From the NCBI GenBank assembly GCA_934778205.1, contig CAKVOD010000003.1:118193-182192 (forward strand): DNA of 64,000 bases, given 5' to 3'. The stretch's first letter is position 1. Each line of letters begins with the position of its first letter. The notes beneath the pieces are model-generated. The model was given only the letters and a program-made list of their open reading frames with translations. It was not told where the DNA came from and ran no database searches. Shown one piece after another: positions 43,016 through 50,570 of this stretch. Made by a program: the position numbers and the translations under genes. The stretch is from an uncultured Clostridia bacterium (GTDB taxonomy: Bacteria > Bacillota > Clostridia > Christensenellales > UBA1242).

Positions 43016-44533
43016 ATGTCTAAAAAAATACGATTGACGATTTGGAGCGCGGTGATACTTTGTGTAGTTGCGCTCATTTGCACGTTTGCGTTTTCGTCAT
43101 ACAAGGCGAACTCAGTTGTGTTGCGCGCTAGCAAGGAGGCAAACAACTACACGATTAATGCAATTTATAATGATGACACAAAAAGTTTGTTTGCGACACA
43201 GAGCGTGGACTACAAAAACACGAGTACGGACACTTTGAACAGTGTTAGTTTTCACTTGTACGCTAATGCGTTTCGCGACGGCGCGCAATTTAAGCCTGTT
43301 GGCGCGCTGACAAGCGAGGAGGCATACCCAAACGGCGAAAGTTTTGGCGGAATCACGGTCAAAAATGTCAAGGTCAACAACAAGGAAACGACTTTTGAGA
43401 TTGGTGGCAAGGACAAGGATATTTTGATTGTGCCGATTGCGACGCAATTATTTCCTAACTCGCGCGCGACTATTTCGTTTGAATTTGATGTCAATTTGCC
43501 AAATATTCGCCACAGGTTTGGCTACACTGACAAGGCGGTCAATCTTGGCAATTTTTACCCGATAGCATGCGTTTACAAAAACGGCGCGTTTGACACGAGT
43601 CCATATAGTTATAATGGCGACCCCTTTTACTCCGATGTTTCAAATTACAAGGTAACTCTCACGTGTGCAGACGATTTTGTTGTTGCAAGCACGGGCGAAG
43701 CAAAGTCGAACTCCGCAAAGGACGGCAAGGTGGAACACGTGTTCACTGCCCTTGCGGTGCGTGATTTCGCGATGGTTTTGTCGCGCGATTTTAAAGTTTT
43801 GACGGGCAAGGCTGGCAAGACGGTTGTTAGTTATTATTCATACAAAGATGAGAACGCGGAAAAGTCACTTGAGACGTCGATAAAATCGGTCAATACCTTT
43901 AATAAACTTTTTGGCGAGTACCCTTACAATACGCTTGCGATTGTTGAAACGAGTTTTGTGCACGGCGGAATGGAATTTCCAAACATTGTGTATATTTCCG
44001 ACGACTTGTCAAGTTATGAGGAATACACAAATGTGATTGTTCACGAAATTGCGCATCAGTGGTGGTATGGCGTGGTTGGCGACAATCAAAATGTTGACGG
44101 CTGGATAGATGAGGGGCTGGCGGAATATTCTTGCATTCTTTTCTATGAAAACAACCCTGATTATCAAGAAACACGCGACAAGATTATTTCGAGTGACCTA
44201 AAGTCGTATGTTTTATTTGTTGAGGTTTACGGCGATTTGTTTGAAAACTTTGACACGTCGATGACGCGCGCACTTACTGAATACAAGACTGAACCTGAAT
44301 ATACATATATGGCATATGTAAAATCGGTGCTGATGCTTGACAACATTCGCAACGTGGTTGGCGACAACAAGTTTATGTCTGCACTCAAAGATTTTTATCG
44401 CGACAATGCAATGAACTTTGCGACGCGCGAAACTTTTATTCTTGCGTTTGAAAACGCGAGCAAGATGCCTTTGCGCGCGTTGATTGATTCTTGGCTTGAC
44501 GGCAAAATCGTCATCACATCCGATGTGGCATAG
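43016..44533 (+). CDS. M1-family (gluzincin) metallopeptidase, membrane-anchored
   Basis: 505 residues. One transmembrane or signal segment at 5-27 (IRLTIWSAVILCVVALICTF) places the enzyme outside the membrane. The zinc site HEIAHQWWYG with the third ligand Glu in GWIDEGLAEYS and the exopeptidase-like HGGMEFPNIVY (variant of GAMEN) identify the M1 aminopeptidase fold. The N-terminal domain is beta-rich, as in the family, but the C-terminal helical domain is short. AAGGAG lies 7 nt before the ATG. The stop is 5 nt from the convergent spoIIR end. Confidence 0.9.
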   Translation: MSKKIRLTIWSAVILCVVALICTFAFSSYKANSVVLRASKEANNYTINAIYNDDTKSLFATQSVDYKNTSTDTLNSVSFHLYANAFRDGAQFKPVGALTSEEAYPNGESFGGITVKNVKVNNKETTFEIGGKDKDILIVPIATQLFPNSRATISFEFDVNLPNIRHRFGYTDKAVNLGNFYPIACVYKNGAFDTSPYSYNGDPFYSDVSNYKVTLTCADDFVVASTGEAKSNSAKDGKVEHVFTALAVRDFAMVLSRDFKVLTGKAGKTVVSYYSYKDENAEKSLETSIKSVNTFNKLFGEYPYNTLAIVETSFVHGGMEFPNIVYISDDLSSYEEYTNVIVHEIAHQWWYGVVGDNQNVDGWIDEGLAEYSCILFYENNPDYQETRDKIISSDLKSYVLFVEVYGDLFENFDTSMTRALTEYKTEPEYTYMAYVKSVLMLDNIRNVVGDNKFMSALKDFYRDNAMNFATRETFILAFENASKMPLRALIDSWLDGKIVITSDVA

Positions 44534-44538
44534 GCTGT

Positions 44539-45087
44539 TCATTTGCCGAAAAAGTTGTTGATGATTTCCACAAGTTTTGATTTGTAGTGAATGTTTTTGC
44601 TACCATCGTCCACACCGCCGACAAAGCACATTGGCGGATAGACGACACACCACCAGTTGTTGCCTTGACCTGTGCCGAGATTTAATATTAGTGCGTCATA
44701 AAACCCACTTTCAAGCACAAGGTCGTCATATTGGCGGGTTGGAAACTTTTCTTTGCACACGCGCGCTGAGGAACTATAGTTATATCCTTCGCGTTTCAAG
44801 ACGGCGTTTGCTACATTTTCGATAAGCGGTAAATTATTTTCGATAATTTCAACCGCTTTTTCTTTTGTCGTGGCGTCGACAAGCAATGGTGTCAAGGCGT
44901 CGACGACTGCACTTTTGACTTCGTATTTTACGAGTTGGTCGCATTCGTTATTGCTGTTTGCGCGGATATGTATTCTCAAATAGTCGGCTTTGTCGAGCCC
45001 TGCACTTTGTGGCTGAAATCCGCACACTGCCACGATGATTGCCACGAGTACTACTGCGCTTGCTATGATATAATTTACTGCGTTCAT
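44539..45087 (-). CDS. spoIIR: Stage II sporulation protein R
   Basis: 182 residues with an N-terminal membrane/signal segment (YIIASAVVLVAIIVAVCGF). The core LRIHIRANSNNECDQLVKYE and the C-terminal LNLGTGQGNNWWCVVYPPMC are diagnostic of SpoIIR. In Bacillus this forespore-made protein is secreted and triggers the SpoIIGA protease to activate sigma-E in the mother cell. Its presence indicates a lineage that sporulates or recently did so. Confidence 0.92.
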   Translation of the reverse strand: MNAVNYIIASAVVLVAIIVAVCGFQPQSAGLDKADYLRIHIRANSNNECDQLVKYEVKSAVVDALTPLLVDATTKEKAVEIIENNLPLIENVANAVLKREGYNYSSSARVCKEKFPTRQYDDLVLESGFYDALILNLGTGQGNNWWCVVYPPMCFVGGVDDGSKNIHYKSKLVEIINNFFGK

Positions 45088-45138
45088 ATTTTCACCTTCA
45101 CGCCTATTATTGACACATACTATAACATTTATACGTGC

Positions 45139-45440
45139 GATGGCGCACTGCCACAGGTATTGTCAGTACAAGCAAATAATCGTCACGGACGGCGTGCGAT
45201 TGTGCTTTCTATACGTATTTATTCTCGATGCGGTGGCAAGCGCCACTGGTGCAGGTACTGTCAGTACAAGCAAGTTGCTTATGAGGGCGACGCATTGCTA
45301 TTCTTTCTAAATGTTTCGGTTCTCGATGGGTGGCAAAAGCCAAAGTTGCAGGTACTATCCCTACAAGCAAATAATCCTCACAGACGGCGTGCGATTGTGC
45401 TTTCTATACGCGTTTGTTCTCGTTGAGGTGGCGCACTGCC
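45139..45440 (+). repeat. Three tandem about 97-bp hairpin repeats upstream of dinB
   Basis: Landmark AGGTAYTGTCAGTACAAGCAA (variants) occurs at 45155, 45253 and 45350, so the period is 97-98 bp. Each unit also contains GACGG..GTGCGATTGTGCTTTCTATA and a GTGGC-n4/5-GCCAC hairpin. Related units lie on the other side of dinB at 46885-47085 (same direction) and 47145-47310 (inverted). No open frame within them looks real. Confidence 0.75.
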
Positions 45441-45487
45441 ACAAGAGTTTTATTTTTTTAAAAATAGATATTTTTTTCTAAAAACGC

Positions 45488-45516
45488 TTGAACTTTTGTT
45501 CTAATTGTGCTATTAT
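45488..45516 (+). promoter_or_regulatory. dinB: dinB promoter with overlapping LexA-type (SOS) box
   Basis: TTGAAC (45488-45493), 17-bp spacer, TATTAT (45511-45516). GAAC-TTTT-GTTC (45490-45501) matches the Gram-positive LexA/DinR operator core GAAC-N4-GTTC and covers the -35 element, an ideal position for repression. A 16-bp perfect palindrome TTTTGTTGCAACAAAA also lies in the leader at 45610-45625. Confidence 0.7.
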
Positions 45517-45647
45517 ATAAAAAATAATTAAAACAAATTTTCTATATAATACTTTTGTTATTTTGAAAATTCTACAAAAATTAAAAGTCATTGATTATTA
45601 TACAAAGTTTTTTGTTGCAACAAAATACGCGCCATATTGGAGAAAAA

Positions 45648-46883
45648 ATGAGAACAATTTTACACAGCGATTTGAACAATTTTTATGCATCGGTTGAGTG
45701 TCGTCGTAATCCGCTTTGGAAAGAATATCCACTTTGCGTGTGTGGCGACCCACGCGACAGGCACGGCATTGTGCTTGCAAAGAACTATATTGCAAAGAAT
45801 ATGGGCATCAAAACTGGTATGGTGCTGTGGCAAGCGCGTCAAATTTGTCCAAGCATCATATGTGTTATTGCAAACTTTGATGAATACATTGATTTTTCGC
45901 GCAGAGTCCGTGCGATTTATGAAGATTATACTGACCGCATCGAACCATTTGGGATTGATGAAGCGTGGCTTGATGTAACGGAGAGCAAGGCGCTATTTGG
46001 CGATGGCGCAAGCATTGCAAACGAAATTCGCGAGCGAATCAAGAAAGAAATTGGCATCACGGCGTCCGTGGGTGTTAGTTTCAACAAAATTTTTGCAAAA
46101 CTTGGTTCGGATATGAAAAAACCCGACGCGACGACGATAATCACGGCGAAAAATTTCAAGGAAACGATTTGGGCGTTGCCCGTTGCGACACTTTTATATG
46201 TTGGCAGAGCGACAAACAAGAAAATGCACAATCTAGGAATTGAAACGATTGGCGACCTTGCAAACGCTAATCCTGACTACTTACGTTCAAAACTTGGCGT
46301 TTGGGGCAAGACACTTTGGGAGTTTGCAAACGGGCTTGACAATTCACCTGTCAAAAAGGTTGGACAAAGTAGCATCATAAAATCGGTGGGCAACAGTATG
46401 ACTGCACCGCGCGACATCGTGACGCCTGAACAGGCGCGCGTCGTTTTGACCGTGCTTGCGGAGTCTGTTGCTAGTCGTATGCGAAAATATGGCGTGGGCA
46501 AAGGTCGCGTTGTTTCGGTTTGGATGCGCGACAATGTGCTTGGAAGTTTTGTGCGACAACAAAAGTTTTTGACGCCGACAAGCAATTCGTTTGATATCAT
46601 TCATCGCGCAATGGCGATTCTCACAAAATATTATGATTTTTCGCTACCATTGCGCAGTTTAGGCGTTTCGGTCAGCGAGTTCGAAAGCGATTTTCAACAA
46701 CTCAGCCTTTGGGACACTGCCGATGAAACCAAAAAACAACAAGATTTGGCGGTTGAACAGATACGCAAGAAATATGGTTTTTCTTCCATTTCACGCGCAA
46801 ACATTTTGTTCGAGTCCAAACTCATTGGCTTGGATATTGAAAACTCGCACACCATTCACCCTATGAGTTACTTCCGCGGGTAA
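45648..46883 (+). CDS. dinB: Y-family DNA polymerase IV
   Basis: Error-prone translesion polymerase, 411 residues. HSDLNNFYASVECRRNP holds the first catalytic Asp, FGIDEAWLDVTES the catalytic Asp-Glu pair, and GVSFNKIFAKLGSDMKKPD the palm. The thumb and little-finger domains follow, and QLSLWD near residue 370 is a beta-clamp-binding motif. Start at 45648 chosen because GGAG is 6 nt upstream; an earlier in-frame ATG at 45591 has none. The LexA-type box upstream predicts SOS induction. The gene is bracketed by hairpin repeats. Confidence 0.95.
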   Translation: MRTILHSDLNNFYASVECRRNPLWKEYPLCVCGDPRDRHGIVLAKNYIAKNMGIKTGMVLWQARQICPSIICVIANFDEYIDFSRRVRAIYEDYTDRIEPFGIDEAWLDVTESKALFGDGASIANEIRERIKKEIGITASVGVSFNKIFAKLGSDMKKPDATTIITAKNFKETIWALPVATLLYVGRATNKKMHNLGIETIGDLANANPDYLRSKLGVWGKTLWEFANGLDNSPVKKVGQSSIIKSVGNSMTAPRDIVTPEQARVVLTVLAESVASRMRKYGVGKGRVVSVWMRDNVLGSFVRQQKFLTPTSNSFDIIHRAMAILTKYYDFSLPLRSLGVSVSEFESDFQQLSLWDTADETKKQQDLAVEQIRKKYGFSSISRANILFESKLIGLDIENSHTIHPMSYFRG

Positions 46884-46884
46884 A

Positions 46885-47085
46885 GACCCGCCACTGCAGG
46901 TACTGTCCCTACAAGTAAATTACTTTCGTAGACGGCAATCTTTATTCTTTCTATAAATGTTTGTTCTCGACGGTGATAGCACCGCGGCTATGGCTACTTT
47001 CCCTACGTCTAAGTACCTTTAGTGGACGGCAAATTAATTGCTTTCAATGCGCTGTTGTTCGCGCGGATAGCGCACGACCATATGT
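46885..47085 (+). repeat. Two about 95-bp hairpin repeats downstream of dinB (direct)
   Basis: AGGTACTGTCCCTACAAGTAA at 46898 and a more worn TGGCTACTTTCCCTACGTCTAA at about 46991, each followed by GACGGCAA and TTCTTTCTAT-like segments, as in the three units before dinB. The first unit starts directly after the dinB stop. Confidence 0.65.
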
Positions 47086-47144
47086 TATTACTGCGAGGAC
47101 ATAAAAAAATAGAAAGGATAAAGAGTATCGTTGATTAAAGCTAT

Positions 47145-47310
47145 TTAGGCGTACTGACAGTACCCACGGTGGCGGAACTATCCCCGCTAGTACACACAGC
47201 CGTGCGCTATCGTTTTGAGTGGCAACAAATATAAAAAGAACAGCAAGAATGCCGTCCTCAATAACAAATTAGACGTACTGACAATACCCACAACCGTGCG
47301 CTATCGCACA
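47145..47310 (-). repeat. Two hairpin repeats in inverted orientation
   Basis: Read on the minus strand, GTGGGTATTGTCAGTACGTC and GTGGGTACTGTCAGTACGCC recur with GGACGGCATTCTTGCTGTTC between them, matching the direct units. The outer one carries GTGCGATAGCGCAC, which supplies the stop codon of the adjacent DnaI-like gene. The 417-base gap 46884-47300 holds only these repeats. Confidence 0.65.
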
Positions 47311-48239
47311 CGTCGGCGCAAGTCGGAGTTATTTAAGTCAAATTTCAGTGCGTTGCCACTCATAACAAGACGCGAAGCAAGTCTATCGCCGTAACGTTCC
47401 ATAAATTCTTCAGTCTTCAAGTTGGTCGAAATAATCGTCAACTTGTTTTTCATAATGCGCACATCAATAATATTTTGCATATATTCAAGCGAAATGTTTT
47501 GATAAATTGGCTCCGTACCCAAGTCGTCTATAATCAAAACATCGCAATCAATGAAAATTTGTTGCATCAAATTTTTTGTGTCAAACGAGCCTAAGTGCCA
47601 TTCCAAAAGATTTTGCGAAAGTTCAAACGCAGGCATAAAACAGACCGCCACATTTTGATTCAATAATTCGTTTGCGACACATTCAAGAAAAAACGACTTG
47701 CCCGCCCCCACTTCGCCACGAACAATGATGACGGGAACATTGAATTTTCCTTCGCCCGCAACAATTTTTTCGCCAAGTTTGAGCATTTTTTCGCCAAATT
47801 CAGGTTTATCATAAATCTTTGGTTCAAAATCTTTGAACGTATGCGTCATTGAATTTCCCATATTGCTGTTTTGGAAAAGTGCGCGCGTAAGTTTGTTTTG
47901 AAAACAAGAACAACGCGTATTGCCAACAAAACCCGTGTCATTGCAAAGTTTGCAACTATAGTTTGGGCGAATATCTTGTAGCGTCAAGCCCATTTTTTGC
48001 AAAATCTCGGCGCGCTTGTTTTTCGCAGTCTTGATGCTCTCATCAACTTCCGCCGTCGATTTCCCCTCAAACTCTTGTTTTGCCTTTTCAATAATTAAAC
48101 CGCGAATTTCTTTATCAATTGCTTCAAAATCTTTATTTTGTAGCGCTTTAAAATATCGAACATCCGCCAAATGTTCGGCGTCCTGCCTATTCGTCAAAAT
48201 TTCGTTCAAGATTTTGTTTTCTATTTCTATTTTGTTCAT
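47301..48239 (-). CDS. DnaI/DnaC-like helicase loader ATPase
   Basis: 312 residues. The N-terminal part is helical with a zinc-type CKLCNDTGFVGNTRCSCF; the AAA+ domain has Walker A RGEVGAGKSFFLE, Walker B VLIIDDLGTEP and sensor 1 TIISTNL. It pairs with the DnaD-type gene 14 nt upstream, so the two probably load the replicative helicase. The last two codons and the stop lie inside an inverted hairpin repeat, so the original C-terminus may have been slightly altered. Confidence 0.9.
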   Translation of the reverse strand: MNKIEIENKILNEILTNRQDAEHLADVRYFKALQNKDFEAIDKEIRGLIIEKAKQEFEGKSTAEVDESIKTAKNKRAEILQKMGLTLQDIRPNYSCKLCNDTGFVGNTRCSCFQNKLTRALFQNSNMGNSMTHTFKDFEPKIYDKPEFGEKMLKLGEKIVAGEGKFNVPVIIVRGEVGAGKSFFLECVANELLNQNVAVCFMPAFELSQNLLEWHLGSFDTKNLMQQIFIDCDVLIIDDLGTEPIYQNISLEYMQNIIDVRIMKNKLTIISTNLKTEEFMERYGDRLASRLVMSGNALKFDLNNSDLRRRVR

Positions 48240-48253
48240 TTATTTATCTCCAC

Positions 48254-49708
48254 TCAAATGAAATTATCTATATTATTAAACACGCCGTCAAGTTCTTCTT
48301 TTGTATACTCGCGATGACGGATTGCAATGTTTGATTTTCCTTTCCCAGTTTGCGTTGCTGATTTCGATGTCAATTTGTTTGCTTGTTCTTTCGCTTTTTC
48401 GACGCTGTCAACGCCGTTTTCTTTCCATTCAGATAAAACTTTGTTTAGATACTGCATCGGTTGCGCTTTGTCTTTCGCTAGGCTTGCGCCAAACATAATG
48501 ATTTCGTGGCAAAGCCCCCAACTATATGTCCACGTACGATAAAAATCTCTATCCCACGACGTCACGTTTCTCATCAGCCCGCACTCGGTCAAAACTTCTT
48601 TGATTGTGCTGTCCGTTTTGATTGAGTTCTCAATTTGTTGATTGAGGCTGTCAAGCGTGACAATGCCGTGCGCATAAAACTTGTTGATTGCCCCGTTGAC
48701 TCCCTCAAGTGTTCTAATCGAGTTTTTGAAGCAGTTGTTTGCAATGGCAAGCAGTGTTTGTTCGTCGTACCCCTTTGCAAGCCACGGCTGAACATAGTTT
48801 GTAATGACGGGGTCAAGATTATCATAATATACGCCAATCGACTTTGTGATTGCTTTTGCAAGTTTTATGATATTGTCGCGCTCACTCTCAAAACTGTCAA
48901 TTTCTTTCACTGAATACAACTTCAATTCAAAATAGTTGAGCAATTTTGAATCTAGTCTATAAATTGTTGGACTTATGTGAATGTTTTTCGCGACAAACAA
49001 TATGACATTATGTTCAAAGCCGAGTTCTTCCGTCCACTTCTTGTAGAACTGTCTGTCCTCAAATGTTGCTTTTCTTTTGCTCTTAAGCGCTTTGACAACT
49101 TCGCTGACTTTGTCAAGTGACTGCTCAAATTCCTCAATCTTTTTGCTGACATCTTCTTCAGTGTGCGCCCCCTCTTGCGCCCAGTTTTTTGCAACGGTTG
49201 TTATGTACTTATAGCCCACGCTACCGCCCTTTTGACTGACGCAAAATTTTGCAATCAACAAAAATGCAGAAGTTTCAATGTGGTATTCCTCCATCGTTTC
49301 ATAGTATGCGCTATACTCGTTTGGCAAAATCATTGCCCCTGACTTTATGTCCTGCATCATCAAATTGAAATCTTCATACTTTGATTTGCTCCACTTGTGG
49401 TTTTGTGAAATTGCGTTTTTGAGCGGATACAACATTACTTGGCACGGGTCGCCATACAAATGCAACAGTCCCTCATTTTCCCAATATTTGAGTGCGTTCA
49501 TAACATCTAGTTCCGCCATATTCAAGATTTTGCAAATCTTTTCAAGGTCATTGTCGGGGCTGTCGCCATTGCTCGACAAATACAAGCAATATACATAGAC
49601 TTTGACAAAGTCACTTTGTGCGTACGGCAAATAGTCGTTTATAAAAATATTGTCAATTTCAGTTTTTGAATTTTCAATGAAGTCGCTTGATTGCTTTATG
49701 AATGCCAT
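48254..49708 (-). CDS. DnaD-domain replication initiation protein
   Basis: 484 residues. The N-terminal winged-helix region (FVKVYVYCLYLSSNGDSPDN ... ALKYWENEGLLHLYGDP) is followed by two DnaD_2-type helical modules, one near 140-250 and one near 395-450, each with a YxxxxxWxxE/NG-like end (ITTVAKNWAQEGAHTEED; LNKVLSEWKENGVDSVEKA). DnaD/DnaB proteins remodel DNA and recruit the helicase loader. First gene of the operon with the DnaI-like loader. Confidence 0.9.
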   Translation of the reverse strand: MAFIKQSSDFIENSKTEIDNIFINDYLPYAQSDFVKVYVYCLYLSSNGDSPDNDLEKICKILNMAELDVMNALKYWENEGLLHLYGDPCQVMLYPLKNAISQNHKWSKSKYEDFNLMMQDIKSGAMILPNEYSAYYETMEEYHIETSAFLLIAKFCVSQKGGSVGYKYITTVAKNWAQEGAHTEEDVSKKIEEFEQSLDKVSEVVKALKSKRKATFEDRQFYKKWTEELGFEHNVILFVAKNIHISPTIYRLDSKLLNYFELKLYSVKEIDSFESERDNIIKLAKAITKSIGVYYDNLDPVITNYVQPWLAKGYDEQTLLAIANNCFKNSIRTLEGVNGAINKFYAHGIVTLDSLNQQIENSIKTDSTIKEVLTECGLMRNVTSWDRDFYRTWTYSWGLCHEIIMFGASLAKDKAQPMQYLNKVLSEWKENGVDSVEKAKEQANKLTSKSATQTGKGKSNIAIRHREYTKEELDGVFNNIDNFI

Positions 49709-49762
49709 TGTTTTGTCCCCTTTGCTTTTCGCATTGAATATGTCACAAATTTGTTATTGTTT

Positions 49763-49791
49763 ATTATAACATATAAAAACATTTTTCACAA
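49763..49791 (-). promoter_or_regulatory. Promoter of the DnaD operon
   Basis: Minus strand TTGTGA (49791-49786), 17-bp spacer, TATAAT (49768-49763), about 55 nt before the start at 49708. Confidence 0.65.
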
Positions 49792-49810
49792 CAATTTTTG
49801 CAAAGCATAG

Positions 49811-49841
49811 TTGAATATTGCATATACAACGATAATATAAT
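49811..49841 (+). promoter_or_regulatory. Promoter abutting the SpoIIM-like start
   Basis: TTGAAT (49811-49816) with TAATAT (49833) at 16 bp or TATAAT (49836-49841) at 19 bp. The ATG follows the TATAAT after only 5 nt and no ribosome binding site is present, so transcription would start at or next to the ATG. Confidence 0.45.
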
Positions 49842-49846
49842 AGAAT

Positions 49847-50485
49847 ATGGTAAAGTTTGATTTTCGTAGGTCGATGAACGAAATGGCATTTAACCTCAAA
49901 GACCATTTTGCACGCTTCAAGAAAATGTACATAGTTTTTTTGTTGATTATGTTATTGGGACTCATAACAGGTATGCTGACCGCTTTCAAGTACACAGGGC
50001 AAATTACCGTCCAGCACCTAAATGACAATGTGCTTGTCGGTTTTCTTGAGGAAAAAGTAAGCGCGTTTAGCCTACTTTTCAAGCGAATATTTGCTTTTTG
50101 TATATTGTTTTTTATAATTATAGCGATAAACTTCAAAAAATTCACGTGTTTTTTAAACTTTTTTCTCATTTTGTATGAAAGTTATTTGCTCGGCTTAAAT
50201 TCCGCCATATTCATAATGCTGTTCAACATCAGTGGAATAATCAATGTTTTCCTTGTCTATCTTCCTTGTCACCTCATATCGCTTGTTGCGCTAATGGGGT
50301 TATGCACCGTCTTTTGCAGTTCGTGTTTTTCGCTGTGTCGCTACCGCGAAAGTATTTTCAGCCAATTTTTCTGGCAACAAAACGGACGCTCAATTGTCAC
50401 ATTTCTGCTTATTGCCATTTTCGCATTTTTGCTTGAAATGTTGTTGCTCCCGTCCTTTTGTTCCGCGTTTTTCATTGTCAAATAA
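49847..50485 (+). CDS. SpoIIM-like integral membrane protein
   Basis: 212 residues with about five transmembrane segments (near 27-47, 85-100, 103-125, 128-150 and 185-207) and a short basic N-terminus. Size and topology, including a long extracytoplasmic stretch after TM1, fit stage II sporulation protein M, which takes part in peptidoglycan removal during engulfment. No motif proves it, and other membrane proteins of the same superfamily remain possible. The presence of spoIIR in the window makes the assignment plausible. Apparently leaderless. Confidence 0.5.
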   Translation: MVKFDFRRSMNEMAFNLKDHFARFKKMYIVFLLIMLLGLITGMLTAFKYTGQITVQHLNDNVLVGFLEEKVSAFSLLFKRIFAFCILFFIIIAINFKKFTCFLNFFLILYESYLLGLNSAIFIMLFNISGIINVFLVYLPCHLISLVALMGLCTVFCSSCFSLCRYRESIFSQFFWQQNGRSIVTFLLIAIFAFLLEMLLLPSFCSAFFIVK

Positions 50486-50492
50486 AAAACTC

Positions 50493-50540
50493 AAAAAGAG
50501 TGCTTGCACCCCTATGTCGGGTGCTTTAGCACTCTTTAAA
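50493..50540. terminator. Bidirectional terminator
   Basis: AAAGAGTGCT (50495-50504) pairs with AGCACTCTTT (50528-50537), with an inner GCACCC/GGGTGC helix. The minus strand carries the better T run, so it mainly serves the surface gene ending at 50571, and also the converging membrane-protein gene. Confidence 0.75.
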
Positions 50541-50570
50541 ATTACAATGTATACTGTGGTTGATTGTTTC

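Noticed and set aside
44935..45426. 163-codon plus-strand frame before dinB
   Set aside because: It runs across the spoIIR end in antisense and then through the hairpin repeats; repeated segments and the lack of a start signal argue against a gene.
45139..47310. CRISPR array or integron attC array
   Set aside because: Units are about 97 bp with partly conserved bodies, not short repeats with unique spacers; no cas or integrase gene is near and no attC core (GTTRRRY) is seen.
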